In this document: positions 44,854-59,800 of the stretch, in pieces | Position numbering within the stretch: the stretch's first letter is position 1 | Layout: every line of letters starts with the position of its first letter | Assembly (NCBI GenBank): GCA_002633005.1 | Contig: NMRA01000141.1 | Location: 738,326 to 802,325 of the forward strand | Direction of reading: 5' to 3' | Length of the DNA: 64,000 nucleotides | Source of the DNA: Phoronis australis | Taxonomy: Eukaryota > Phoronida > Phoronidae | Translations under genes and position numbers: made by a program | The notes under the pieces: generated by a model | Databases searched by the model: none | Seen by the model: only the letters and a program-made list of their open reading frames with translations | Told to the model about the DNA's origin: nothing

Positions 44854-46815
44854 GACATGCGTTGTTAGTCTGCATAGCACGATATGTTCCCCTCTTATAG
44901 TCAAAGCCTTATTCGCGTTGTCATCTAGCGAGCTCATCAGAGCACACCAACTTAAGGTTACTATATTTAAAACAGGCGATTTGCCATGCGCTACTCCCTC
45001 TTTCTTGGCAGCCGTATCTTGCTGATTAAGGGCATATACGAGCGAATTGCCTACTTGTACGAAATAAATCCATTGACAGGGTTGACTATTAATTACCAAC
45101 AAATACAAAATTAGCCTCAGTTGTTGTGGGAGACTGGAACAATTCCTGTTTAGCAAATCATCCTCTGAGTTAATTAGTGTTTTCCAAGATTATTTTTCTT
45201 CAAAGCAAAGTCGTTTGACGAGAACTTAGCGGTTGTCCTCAAATAAAAAAATCGACTGTTCCATTTTAAAACGGCTGTAAAACAACGCTTCATCAAACAA
45301 ACTTTTGACATGAGCAACTATATCGGAATTACATTTATTTAATAAAACTGACACACATCGAGCAACAAAATCCAATCCAGAAACCAAGAGGAATTGTATC
45401 TGGCTTGGATATAACGCAATCAAACAGATATCATTGTACTTAGAGGAGTGACGGGTGTCTGATGACGTAATGCAAAGAATATCTGAAGATACGCGTGCGT
45501 TCGAAAAGACGTGCACTTAGTGCCAATCTGAATTACTTTTCATTGTCGACAAGAATATTGACTAAATACATTTGTACGAACCTTCTAGTAACATTAATAA
45601 GAAGCAATCCGTTATGAAAATGATCTAGGCTAAGACTGCCATTTAACACAGATCTTACTTTTGCACAATGTATCACTGAGAGAGAGAGCATCAGAAAGTT
45701 GCTTTCCTAATTTTCCCGATTGCACCATTTCAGGCTTGGGCCCTCGCTCAAATGAGGGAAGGTGCCTTGTTAGAGAGGAATTTTACCTCATCTTTATACT
45801 TCCCTTCCCCCAATCACAACCAGTTCCATCCTCGGTAGCGGAAAACCCTAGCTCATGGGCAAGTACCGATAGGTAAAGCTAAAGGTTACCGGAAGGGATT
45901 CTAACATTGAAGGTATTTTTAATCACTGGAAGAATGGAAATTAGCTTGACTTTTAAATGTTTTTCATAGAGAGTCCGATCGCTATTCTGCCCCGCTATCG
46001 AAGCGCCGAGGGCGCTAGTCTCTACAAGCTGACTTGAGGCAACCAGTCATTTTATTCGTCAACATGGTGTCGAGCGACAACCAAATGTCAGTTATCTCCC
46101 CGAGCCCAACCACACTCAGCGTTGGGATCTGTACGTCGAGTGTATGTGCATTAAACTGTGCGACTTATGTCGAATACTGACTTTACAAAGCAGTTTGAAT
46201 AACATACGAGATGGGTCACTGCTATCAGGTTTTACAAAATGCCCAGTGCATTTATCAAGTCGATCAAATACAAGGGATTCAAATTAATCCGAAATTCTGT
46301 ATGTACATGTATAACAGTTTTTAAAAGCAGAGCAGACAGCACAGACTGCTTCCCATGTGTTTTGGGATATAAAACCAAAATTCGTTACATAATGCATTTT
46401 ATTAGCAGCTATTATGTAGAGAGACAGACAAAAGCCTTCAGGTACTTTTTTCAGATTGTGCCAAAACGCACATAAAAACACCCATTAGTTCTATACACAA
46501 ACGTTATCTTGTCTCACAAGATAAAAATTTAAAATCTTCAAGGCAAAATAGTTGCTCCCAGAAAACTTTGGTACGGAAAAATATACGACTAGTGATATGT
46601 ATCGATACAACAGGTTGAAGGCACATCAAACTAAATACAAACAGTTCTGAGGAATGAACCAGGCCATAGCCGTCATATATTCGAATTCCTTCAAAAAACT
46701 TAAATTTTGATATAGACCACTTGTCACTTTAAAACTGATATGGACTTGTTCTTAACTTATAGGCAAAGTGGTTTCTGGTCCTTGGGAAAAATGATAGCAA
46801 AGAAAGGAAGTTTAT
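44854..46815. other. region between receptor and alpha-catenin, no gene recognised
   Basis: Should contain the receptor promoter and 5' UTR, and the alpha-catenin 3' end. Minus frames at 44854-45156 and 45226-45516 have no recognised domain. Confidence 0.5.
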
Positions 46816-47041
46816 CAGGGCTTGGAATGACAAATGACAAAAAGAGGAAAATTTACCAGGTGACCTATGATTTAAAAAATTTATAAGCTTGATAGAAGTA
46901 TTTTTGTGCGTCTACAAAAATTTTTTTACACAAATAAAGTGAAAATAATGATGACAAAAAGAGGAAATTGGAAATCAAATAAGAGGAAATAGAGACCAAA
47001 AAAGAGGAAATCCTCTTAAAAGAGGAAAATTCCAGGCTCTG
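46816..47041. mobile_element. hAT-like MITE, copy A
   Basis: Ends CAGGGCTTGGAATGAC and, in reverse complement, CAGAGCCTGGAATTTTCC. Interior contains repeated AAAAGAGGAAA units. A likely relative is at 47980-48487. Confidence 0.65.
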
Positions 47042-47647
47042 ATTTATACCCTCTGTAAGGCACTCCATCCAAGTTCTGTTACAACACTGATTTTTCAGAA
47101 ATTTCCACCCGTCCACAGCTAAAATAGCTATAAATCAAGAACTTTGTATGAAAAACCAACTAATAGCAATAGCTAAACAGCTCCAATCACAGAAAGTAAA
47201 CAAGGCTAAAATTACATTTGTAGAAAGCAGTTGCACAAGCGTGACATATTGCTAAACACGGGAAGACTTCAGTGTCCAAGTCAAATCTCGCTTCACAATC
47301 CATTATAATAGTTTTAAAGGAGGGTAATATATAAAATTTTCAAACATTTCTCAATAAGTCAACCTTCTCAAAGAACCCATCCAGACCAAGAGTACTTTAG
47401 TCTTGACAATGTTTCCTCGTAATATAATATCTCACCACTAAAAATGTGCTTTTGCTTCTACACATATGTCAGTCAAGATGTCAAGATTTAGTATTTTACA
47501 CTAAAAATGTTTACACTGGTACAGCACAGCAACAAATATACACCTCCTGTACTAGAACACATAAGGTACAAATATAAAGTGCTTTGTAATAGAAAACGTT
47601 ACAGCAACAATCACTAGCTACATAAACACTTGATATTCCCATGTTAT

Positions 47648-47809
47648 TCAAAAGGTATCATTAGTAGTGAATTCACTAAGCTCCTTGACTGGCTCAATCT
47701 TCAGCTGACGTGCGCTCTTGCGTATCTTAGCGTGCACTTCGTCGGGGTTCTCCCGTCGCACCAATGGCTTCTTCTGAGGCGGCTTCATCTTCCATGTGAC
47801 AATTGATTG
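47648..47809 (-). CDS. CTNNA: alpha-catenin last coding exon
   Basis: Acceptor TTTCAG, phase 0, 54 codons including TGA at 47648-47650. Reads QSIVTWKMKPPQKKPLVRRE and ends ELSEFTTNDTF. Confidence 0.95.
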   Translation of the reverse strand, partial: QSIVTWKMKPPQKKPLVRRENPDEVHAKIRKSARQLKIEPVKELSEFTTNDTF

Positions 47810-50800
47810 CTGAAATGTAATAAAAAAACATGAACCTCAGAAAGGACACAGAGACCGAACGCAGTAATTCTCATTTTAGCCATTTTTCTTGTAGGAGCGA
47901 ATACACAGAAGCATGCTCATAGCCAATTACTGAGGCAGAGGGTGTGAATCTGTTATCAATGGACCTTCAATACTCAGACCAGGGCTTGGAATGACCAATA
48001 ACAAAAAACGCGGAAACTTTTACGGCCCAAATCATGCGCGCTACTCAGCCTTGAAATGGTCGATGTGAACCTTTCCCCGACAAAAATCGGGTAGACTAAA
48101 AAAAACAAAGAAAAAACGTTACCACCATCAGTAGCATGCATCTGCGTCCTTTTAGCTCGTCCGTCCACTCCCAACCCACACATTTTTGGCTGCAGAGCCG
48201 TAGTATTTGTCGCCGCGGTTTACAATAACACGAGTCGCCATTGAAAATCCCACCACGCTATCCCATATGCCCCGGCAATGTTGACAATTTACGTTCCTCC
48301 GAAGCATAAAGAGCAACTTCCGTTTTTCGAGGTGAACGTCGTCTGCAACGCCGCGGCAAGAAAGGAATTTGCCGCGGAAATTTTATATCAAATCCGATTT
48401 TTTTTACGCAGAAATATATTAAAATGCGCGGACAGAACATTTGAAAAAAGCGGAAATCCGCGTTTCCGCGGAAAATTCCAAGCCCTGTCAGACCTCACCA
48501 CTGTTGCCTAAATGCTCCGGTGCTTTTTCCCGATGGCAGACTTAGTTCCAACTGGGTAAATTATGACTACCAGAACCCACTCTGACTATGGGCATGGCTA
48601 CTTTTTTTGAAAAGAAAACCAAAAACACAGCCAAACGCTACACTTCACAGAAGTTAAAGAAATAAGAACGATAAAATCAAAATCATTACTTTTTAGACCT
48701 ATTAGAATTTCCATTTTAGAGTCCCATGAGATAGTATGTACTTCCGTTAGAGTTAAAAATATGCAGAACCAATACATTAAATCCAAATATTCACAAGTTA
48801 ATATGTTTCTAGGGGAGCTCAACTTCCTGTAAAGTACAAAGATATCTTTTCCCCACAAAAGTATTGATAAAGGCACTTAAGACCAAGTAGTCACTGGCTG
48901 ACTCTAGCACTAAATACCCCCATTCCACCCTTGTACTTCACATGTAGTCACTGACTGACTCTATCACTACATACCCCCATTCTACTCTTGTACTTCGTTG
49001 ATGCTACATATGTGGCCTTCACAGTCAGCACAACAGAGTTCATCAGATTCTTGGCCGCTTGGATCAAAGACGTGGCACTGTCCAACTGAAACAAGAAATT
49101 AAGCTTTTGAAAGCATTGTACCATGACAATCCCACTGCAGGCAATGAGCTACATGCTTATTGAACAGACTTCAATGCCAGTTTACTAAGCACATGGCTCA
49201 CTGAGGGTTGCCAGAAAACCGCTGGTAATGTGCTCAGTGAATGACACTAATTTGGCTGTAATTATCAATTATTGCATTACAGATGGTCATTCAAGTTTGT
49301 TGGATAAGCACAAAGCTCATGCATGTGATGCACTTCCATGAAACTATTCACTGAAAGTATAAAAGGAAAAGAAATAAGTATATGAGACAAAATGACTCGG
49401 AATTTCCCGTCATGACAGCTGGGTGGAAGCCGAATTCATAATCAGCGTAGTCTTTTTATAAGACCAAGAATAGAGAGGGATAAACAAGAGAGTTAGTAAG
49501 GAGGCTAAGCCATTCTATAATTAGAAACTTGCCACCTTGTAGGTTATTAGCAGTTATTTTCACAGAATTAGATGGCATGATGGGGAAATGGTATTTTGTC
49601 CAGATACTTTTGTCTTGTAGTGACTATTGGGTACCATGGTTATTCAAGATGGACAATGAGAAGAGAGGGAATAAAAACTAGGCCAAATAGGTTAAAGTGC
49701 GATGATCATCAGGGGACACGATTCCTTAAGACTTAAGAGCCTGAGCACCAGCAGTTCCACATCCTTAGAGTAACAATTCACCAAAAAGGAGCGCAACTTT
49801 TACCAGAAGCACAGGATATACAACTCAATGAAGAATTTACTATGTTCTGCTAAAAACTTCGAGGAAAACTGGAGAATCAACTGGCAGCTTGTTGCAAACC
49901 ATTGTCTTTGTTAAGATAGTCACCATAAAAAGGAGGTGAATTCACTGCTTAGTGAACAACAGAAAAACGAAAAGAGGACTTATTACTTGTTTAATTCACA
50001 AACTGTTAGAGGGCACTGGTAACTGGGAAGCAAATTTCAGTCACCTTGGCATGATTTACGCAACTGTAATCCAACAATACAGGGAAAAACCAATTATTTG
50101 TAGAAATGTTACTAGCTTTTGGAAATGGAAAATTAGCTAAGTTGATAATTATGCTAGCGTAACTTAACAGCAGAATTACAGTCACTGGTTCTCCAAGCAC
50201 TTACCCCAGATACGATCAGCTCTCCACTGATGTTGGTGATATCAGCCTTCACTTTACTGGTGATGTTCAACTGATGCACGTACAGGGCAATACGTTGCAG
50301 ATACGCAATAAGGTCTTTCTTTGATGCAGAATCTGGGCACTGAAAGCAAAGGCAACAGTCAGGTAATAGGCTTATGAGTTTGGCTAAGAATTCCACAAGG
50401 ATGAACATTAAGCGTGTATAACACAAGTTGTCTTGTGACACCTTTTACATTGTCATGCTTAGTGATGTGGGAGAACAACAAAATATTCACAGACAACTTT
50501 TACAAACTTGTATCATAAAATTGTTGTTTTTATTCATTATTTACTACTGTGCAATGCCCATCAAAAGCATTGATATACACTGTCAAAGCACAGTATAATG
50601 AACCGAGTTTACAATGTTCGCTCCGTTATAACATTGCATTCCACAAGTCTTAAGCAAACTGAACTGAACACAGACTGATTTAATTTTAGCAAACTTCGGT
50701 TTTATTGAACACTTTAGAAGAGTCCTCTGACAATTTGTTATATCATTGTTCGGTTGTGTCTAGATCAACCAATGAGATTGCATTACCCTATCAGCAATAG

Positions 50801-53800
50801 CCCGCGCCAGCTTGTCCAATTTCGCTCCAGCTTCTGAGATTTTCTTGGCTGCATTGATGACATCCATTGTGTTCTTGAGAGGTCCACGGCCTCTGTTTAT
50901 ACAACAAAAAGCTATCATGACACACACATTTCAACAAAATGCCATCAACCTGGATTATTATCCACACTATGGTCAATGTAACATCCATATTAACACTGAC
51001 CTCTCTTAACACAAGAGGAAATAGCAAGAGCCATCACCAAGCCTACATGAAGTCTTACCCTCTCCCACAATTAACTCATAACTTCACCACCAGAAGCCTC
51101 TGCTTTCTTCTAAACCTCTGCCCACATTACTCCATCATTTCTGATCACAAGATGAGGTCATTCATCTCACACATACATCTACGTGCTCCATTATTTAGCT
51201 CACCTCGCTTCTCCAACAGTCAATACACACTACATTCCATTTTCATATATGCGCACCCACCTATACCCCCATCCAGCTTCACACTTTGTAACTCACATCC
51301 TCATCCACCATTACACTCTCCCCACTCATCTCCTCGCCAGCTCCACCTATCTCTCTAAACCCACCCACCTCTTCATATTCCCTCAATCTTCCCCCATAAC
51401 CTCTACCCATCTCTCCACCTACATCCACATACCTCCCCATCTCTCCACGCACGTCCACCCATCTCCACACCCTCTTCACCCATCTCCCAACCCACCTGGT
51501 GAAGTCTGTCATTTCCATCATAATCATACACATCTGCTTTGCAAGCGTGATGATGTCATTGCCGCGGTCGTCCCACTTGGCGATCTCATTGAACAGGCGC
51601 ACCTTCTCCTGTCTGAAGGCCTCTACTTGTTCCTGAATCTGTTCCTTCTCCTCCTCGGGTAGTCTCAACATCATCTGGCGTGTAGCGTCATCACGACCTT
51701 CTACAAGGTCTGTCTGGTCTGTGTAGTCACTGTCTGTGAATGATAGAAAAGGTCAAACTCACACAGTGATTAAAAATGCTTGACTACCTAACAGGATACT
51801 AAACCCTGTCATCATTGGTGTCAATCTTGAAAGAAAAGCAGGGTCAACTAAAAACTCATACCCGCTATTTCACAAACTGGACACCGTGGTCCTAGGTGGG
51901 TTGTCTCTTTTCACAGTTACCCTGTAATTCGCTGAAAGTGTAGGTCATGCTTGCTAGTTTAGGAAGTTTTGAAATGAGTTTTCATATTTTCCTCCAAATT
52001 GTTAAGGGTTGTCAAGGGTTCCAAAGCATTATTTCGTTTCAGAGATCTGGACGGGAAAGCTTTTTTTAGTACCTGTTAATAGGCCAAAACCCGGTTTGGT
52101 ATCCATATAACTTAAAACTTTCGTCTGTTATTTCTGTGTTCTCAAAATTTTACTGCATAACATATCAGTTGATGTAACAAATACAAAATTTTTGCCGTCT
52201 CATTCATCAAACTCGTATCCAGTAACTTTTAATTTTACAACCATCCCTCCTAAACGACAAGTGAAGTAGACACTTGTGGGCTGCGCAAAATAAAGTTCCA
52301 CTCACTGCTCCTCGTCTCCTCATATTGGTCCTCGTACTCATCATAGGCACCGTACTCCTCATCAGAATCATAGATCTCATCTGGCCTCTGAAATATACAG
52401 AAAAATCGTGGAAACAAATACGCAAGCAGACTTACAATAACCTAGTTTCTTTGACAATCAAAGAAAGGTCAAAGCACTAAGCAGCCAGCTTATATCCTAA
52501 CCAAATTCTCAATTCAGCATTTATGACTAAATTTAGAAAAGGCCAATAATGTCATACAAAATACATGCCTCGGAAACCAATCCCGGAAAAGCATTTACCA
52601 AGACTTCAATATCTGAATAAATGGGTTTGTATCATAGAGGTTATCTAAAATTTGATTCTTTGAATAATAAGAGACTGAAAGGTGCTGGATTCATAAAGTG
52701 ATGAGGGGGCAATAGTCCTGCCACAACTAAGAGGGGACCACCCTCTCGATCGGTCCTTCAATTTGAAAGGATACTACTTGAAAGCACGAGAAGAGTGACA
52801 AACGAAAGATGATAGAATATGAATAAAAAGTAGGAGAAAGGTCCATTTCTGCCGCTATTAGGCCCCCCCCCCCTCAATAGATGTTCGTCCCTCAATAGGA
52901 ACGGATTTGTGATGTCAAAAACAGGAAATGAGCTCCAGCTGTTGCTATCATAACATCTCTCCAACATCGATCCCAATACTATAACATAATTAAAAAAAAA
53001 CAGAAAAAGAACAAAGGTTACAGTTGAATCCATTATCCATTGTCACAGAGATATGCATGACAAAACAGAGAGCTTTGCACGCGCTGATAATTTTACTTTT
53101 TTGAATAATTTGAAAATCTGAAAAAAATTGCCAATGAAAATCTACACAAGTTTGATTTTCTAAGATATTTAAGAGGCATGATGTCCGTTTTCAAGAATCG
53201 TCCCTAGTACGCCTATGCCGGTTGCCACCAAGATTTTATCCCAAATGCCGACAAATTATTGGGGGGCACATGCCCTTACCCTGCTAGGGCAGTCATGTTT
53301 GCATTTCTCATAACCAGCACATAATAGTTACCCTATTCATCAGCACAGCAGCTCTGATGTCCCGCACCCCGTCGTACACCATTTGTGAAGCACCAATGAA
53401 CTCGTTCTCGTCAACTTGGCCGTTAGGCGACGATGACAAAGCGTCAACCGCCATCTCTACTCTCTCAGCAAACTTCGGCATAACTAAAGTACAAAAATTA
53501 TGAAAATAATGTCTCTGTAAGTTAGTTATGCGCTCGAATTCAATAAGAAATGTACTTTTGCATGAAGACAGAGCTCAGAGGAGGATCTTTGAACAAATAT
53601 GTTGTAAGCACACATCCACCTTATGCGTGCATCTGTGTACCAAACAGGGAGTCCCCCATGATACCAGAACCGATCTGTGTACCAAACAGGGAGTCCCCCA
53701 TGATACCAGAACCGATCTGTGTACCAAACAGGGAGTCCCCCACGATACCTGAACCTACTGCACATTTCTGGACTTACTTTACTCAATATGTTATTTTTGG

Positions 53801-56800
53801 TATCACTTTACTACGAGCTCCTCTTCTACTTGTGATACTTTCTAATAATACAACAAAAAAATTTAGGCCCTTGTTTCAAAGAAAACGGAACAAAACCTTC
53901 AAATTGGGGGCGTTGCATTTCTCCCAATTCCTCATGACACCAAAATCTGACTTTTCAGTATCTTTTGCACTCAGCTCTTTAAACGTTTGAAACTCAGCAG
54001 CTGCCCTAGTTTTAGGTAAGTCAGGTTTTAACTAACTTTCCCAAGACCAGAATCAATGTCTGTCGTAATATTAAGAACAGCCTCCGCAAGACCATTAACT
54101 TAGCCAACGAGTTACCAAAGCTCGGAAAGAATCATTGAAATTGTTGAAAATGAGATGAGAATATGATGACCGTGGTTTAATAACTTGTAATCTATAGACA
54201 AAATGAATTTCATGTATATTAAACTGTGCGATTTAACAGTAACCGGCAATTTATGACCCGACGACCTACTTTGATCTCTCAGCATGTAAACCGCTTCCAT
54301 GACGCGCTCAGTGTAGACACCCGGCTCATAATTATCCATCTCAGCTGTCACCACATTACATACTCTGGCTGACCGACCTCGTATGGCACCTGCTGTTCGA
54401 TCAAGCGTGTCCGCATCACCCTCTTGCAAGGCTTGTACGCACTTGTTTACATCTTCCAAGATATGACTTTCAGAGACAGCCAGAAAATCATCAATCGTGG
54501 TGATGTCATCCACGGCTTCAGTCAAGAGACGCACCTGAAAATACGCAACACTTATTTAGATAATGGACACCATTGTTTACCCAGGTGAAACACTTTTCGA
54601 CGAAAAAAATTCTGAAGCCAACAATTTCTGGAACCCATCACATGGCTCTGTAACATCAATAGAAAAGTTTCAAGTGAGTTGCAGAAGCATTGATTTAGGA
54701 TTGTTTGCATCACGATCACACATGCTTTGAAGTTATACTGTTTGATGTTGACAGAATGAAGTGCAGTGTGCCTGTGTACTCTGTCAGTGCACTTACCAGA
54801 CGGGTGAAACTGCGACTATAAAATTACACACCATAACGCTGTACCATAACCCGGTGTTTGCAAATACTATTCTTATATTAATCATACACTATCAAGACAC
54901 TGGAAAAATAACATTGAAATTGTGACGTTTTTATTACACAAAATATGAACCAATGTCAATAGCATATTGCTCTTGTGGGCTTGTTTCATGAAACTTTTTC
55001 TGTTTTAACTTAGAAAGAAATCTGGCTAACTTACGAACAAAATGTCTAAGCCTGTTTCATGAAATTTCTTAAGATGAAAGTTAATATCGAAAGCGGTCTA
55101 AGGCCGAAAGACAGCCTGGTACAGAGTAGGCTCAGGACTGGACTTATGGTCTAAATGACCAAAATTTAGGACAATTATCACCGTACACTGCTAAGGAACA
55201 AATTTCATTGATATTTTGTCACAATCTAATGTCCCTAAACAATGTCCTGCCTTGAAGATTGTCTGTTTTCCATTTGAAAAGCGGCAAAGGCCATAGGGAC
55301 AATGCAGTGAGACTTAGAGGCAAATGTGAAGTATTTCTAGCCATACCAGGGACTTCTCAAGCAAATGAGATCCTACTTGTACCCAAATTTCAATAAATTC
55401 ACATTCATTCTTTCAAGACCAAGATTATTCTTGAAATCATATTAGTTTTGCAAATTCACAATAGGTGGCAAAAGCATAGTTTGTGGGCTCACAATAGTTG
55501 GATTCATCCCAATATCAACATCATGTGTACCCTACTCAATGGGAACACAATTTATACTACAGTTCATGAAGATCCACCAATCAGCGAGGTAGATAATAAG
55601 ACACAGGCAAGGAAAAACGACTTTGCCTCTAAGGGGCGTCACAGGAGTTGACCTCATCTCAAAATCTATGTCATTTGTGACCATTTCAATAGTAACACAT
55701 CTGAAAAAATTCCGTAAGATCTTTCAACCATTCCGTCAGAGAGGGAGGCTCAAAAAATAAAAATGACTGCCAGGGGGCACAGAATATGTTGTATCCACAC
55801 AAAAGTGAGAATGAGACATTGTCTCCAAATTTCATGAAAATCCGACAAGGAACTATTAAAGTAGATATAAAATCTCATGTAAAAAATAAAATTGCCACTA
55901 GGGGGAACAGCGGTAATGGAATCTGTCTGAAAATTTGTGTTTGCCATCCAATCCATGATAAGAGAAGGATGGATGGAGATGATGGCATAATGCACCCACA
56001 TATACATGTATGCAGAGGCATAAAAACACAACATGCAATAAACATAGAAACAAACACTGCACCTGTCGTTCCCACGTCTCCTTGAAGACGTCCATATTTT
56101 CTTGAGCCACCTTGGACTTCGGCCTGGCAGCAAGGATTCGTGCAGCATTAATGACCTGGGGGCACAGAGCCTCGATCTGGGCTGCGGCCAATCGTACGAG
56201 CTTCACCCCTTCTTCATTGTTTGACATGGAACAAGCCAGGTTGGCCACCTATGGGTACATACTGAAGATTACCTCATGACTTTCCAAGTTAATGACAAGA
56301 CCAAACAATCCGCAAAGAGCAATCTAACTCTTTACTTAATATAACAGATTTTTAAAAATTCAAAAATGACAATTGAAACCAGTGAAAACTGTAACCCAAA
56401 ATTTGCAACTTTTCCCCTTTAGTCTCACTGTAAATATCTGTTTGTCCGCTGCTGTCTTTATCAAAGATGACCTGAAGCCATACACAATGTTGTCATCCTC
56501 AAACTAGTGTTGGTAAACGTGCTACATGAGCATTATTTGACCAAATTTCTTTCAACTTTCTTTGCTTTTGTCACCAGGGCCCAAGACTTCACACTTTATT
56601 CAAAAATAAAGAAACTGACCAATCATGTGGCAGGCTTCATTCAGTTGTCAAATTTCATGCCAATTGATTGGTCAATAATTGAGTAAAGTCTTGCGTTAAG
56701 TTTGGTGATTGTATCAACCAATCTTGGAAGTATTGTGAAAAATTGAAAAATAATCACAACTGTTTGTCAAAATATTTCTACTCAGAATTTTCCTTTACCA

Positions 56801-59800
56801 TTACGACAACACTATTCTGGAGTGTTAGTAACGAGTGAAATAACATTTACCTCGACTAATTTGTTGGCATGTTCAGTGAAGACTTCTGCATATTCCTCTA
56901 CTTCGCGTTCATTACCGGCACGTGCAGCCTCAATGAGCACCAACAGGGGGACGTTAGTCTCCAGGAACGAGTCGGACACATGATCAACTACCGCCTTACG
57001 CAGCTATAGGAAAAAAACAACATACAAAACGAATAAGTATAAAATTGCACTATTGATTAGACATCCAAGATAATGCCCCCACTTTGTAGGTTTTCAATTT
57101 AAACTGCAGGGGTGCCAAGAATACAAATTTGAAAATGGCACACCTATGCATGGCATGTAATTTGATTTGTCAATCACCAATAACTTGAGATCAGATGAGC
57201 TTGGGAATGTTTAAAACACCAAACCTCTTCAGTTAAAAAAAATTGAGTATAGACAGCTAAACAGGGACGAAGCACAGCCTTAACTGAAAAATAAAGCCTC
57301 AATATTAGGGTTCAACTTTACTTAATAGATGGATTAAAACCATCTTCCCAAGTGTTGACTTTAATTCCATGTTCCTACCTGTCTTCGCAAATCTCGCGTC
57401 TTCTTACACATGTTCTCGATGGCGTGGTCCAGAGATTCTGTCGGTTCTTTGCGTCCTGCCTAAAAACAAAACATAAAATCAGCAACACATACAATGCCAT
57501 GCATCTATTTTGAACAAGACACAGTATGTTTCGGAAGTTCCATAATTCACAACATGAACAAGTTTTCCCACAATTTCAGAACAGACTATTAAAATTTCAT
57601 TTCTACAATTTAGTCAGTTTCCAAGCATGTCATGCAAAAACAACTTTGTGATTATTTTATGTGGTCAAAAATTAGTACACCATGCATGTTATTAGGTAAC
57701 AAATTCTAAAAGGATTTCTAGCTAAGCTTCTAGTATTTTATTATGAAAGGCAAAGGTGAAATGGACGTTAGTGTGACCAAAGTGATAGCTATTGTTTCAC
57801 TCCTTTTACTTTTGACAGTCACATGATAACAAGAGCTTGCAACCAATCACCATAACACACAACAACTCTGTCGTGATTCAAGAATCCGTGTTCAGTCATT
57901 GGTGTATCCTGAGATCACATGACTTGCTTTCCGTACATCACAGAAGTTATTACCCCCAAAACCATCATTACAGTTGGTTCATCAAACAGGGACAATAAGT
58001 CAATGGTTGCAAGCAGTTTATACCGTTTAATGATTGTGACAGAAATCTACCATGTGGCACAGCAAACTATAAGATAAGCCCCAAAATAGACCATTTGTTA
58101 TACTCTAACAAGAATCAACCCAATGAGTGGTAAAACGTTGAGGCGAAAAAATAGCAAGTAAAACCATTTGTGGAACAAATGCTCATAGTAAAAGACCTCT
58201 AAAACAGCATTGGCTATTAGAGGCACCCATTATGATTTCAGGAACAATTCTAAATTTTAAATTGTTTGTCATGCAAAATCAATATCGGCGTGGATGGAAT
58301 GCGTGAGAGAGGCCAGCATGCAAGCATACTTCTGAGCATGCACTAACTGCCAGTACCTCGACAAAATATGATTTCCTTTTCCCACACTAATGGAAGAGAA
58401 AAGTAAGAGAAGCGGTAGTCAGAGTAAATGTAAAGAGCAGAAGCCTCTGGCTCCATCCTGTCTAGAGGTTCTACCTAACACAATCATCAATAGTAAAGTA
58501 CTGGGCAGCCCAAGCTGGTCGTAAGATGAAGATGCTACCAAAGTGCTGCAGTTTGAGCCAACAGCCACATGGACTCTATATAACAGCTTGGAGGCAAGCA
58601 AGTGATTAAGATACTAGATGAAATGACTTAACACTATCCGTATTCAAATGGATTAATGCTCAACTTTCAACACACCCTCTGCTTCTCAGTTAAAACACCC
58701 GTGGCATTAACCAGGACAGATACATTAATTGCATTCATAATTTTAGATAACAAATCCGTGCAAGGTTATGTTCATAAAAGCCGGTCTTAGATAAGCAATC
58801 CCTTCCCTTCCTTGCACCAGATCTACGGTACATTTATTTAGTGACATCAACACCTGCAAGTAGAAAATATTCCTTATCGTTTACATGAACATAATACGTG
58901 GATAAACATTACATTGTTCATATACTCTGTCAGCAAGTCCTGAAGAGCTTGTCTGACAGCGTTGCACTCCTGAACGATGCGTTCCCGACGCTCATTACGC
59001 GTACACGACGAGTCGGCCATCAGAGCGGCGCCACTGATGATACTCTCCAGCCTCTCTTCCAGCGACGGGCGGGCGCGACCATCATTGTACTGGCTCGGGT
59101 CCATGATGATCTTGTCCTATAGCAAAATAAGTTTAATTGTAATGTTAGATTAAAGCAGGTTAAGAGTTCGAGTGCAATCTACATACCGGTGATATACCAG
59201 TATTTCATGATAATCACAGTGATGATTTTGAACTAAGACGATGCATATATCAGCTTCTTCGAACCCTTTGGATAGCCAACATTTCAGTATAAATTGCGAG
59301 CTTTTCCCAGCCAAGTTAAAGATTCAATTGAGTCCAGATTTTTTCCAGTTGTATAAAAACTATGAATTTGTGGGTCACTTTAAAACTCTACTTTCCCAAG
59401 AAACAAAACAAAACAATGTCTTACATCGAACTCATCCAGAGCAGCAGCCAGTTCACCAGCGCCCTCAAAGGGGTGTGGCTCAGATGGCCCGCCCGCTTGG
59501 GCCACATCTCCTATAGTGTGCACAGCATCACACACTTCTTTGTAGATGAAGTCACGGTTGGCCTTGGCAGCAGCCAACTCAGGGTGACGCACGTAAGCCT
59601 GAAATGAAGGTAACGAGGAAATGAGGAAAACGGGTATTGCATATTGTTTAAAAAATGCATCAGTTTGAGATGTTTTCCAAAATTCTCATAACATGGCAGT
59701 CACATCATTGGCAAAAAATCACCCCAAAGCCGCTGAAATGTTTCATCTGGGCGTCTGCAAGATTTAACTACTCAGACCTTGAACCACATCCAAAGGTTTA

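Noticed and set aside
50939-51662. Plus-strand ORFs of 139 and 159 codons
   Set aside because: Antisense to an alpha-catenin exon and a Pro/His/Ser-rich CACC-repeat intron; no domain.
53528-53990. Repeat-protein ORFs on both strands
   Set aside because: Produced by three 42-bp minisatellite units within an alpha-catenin intron.
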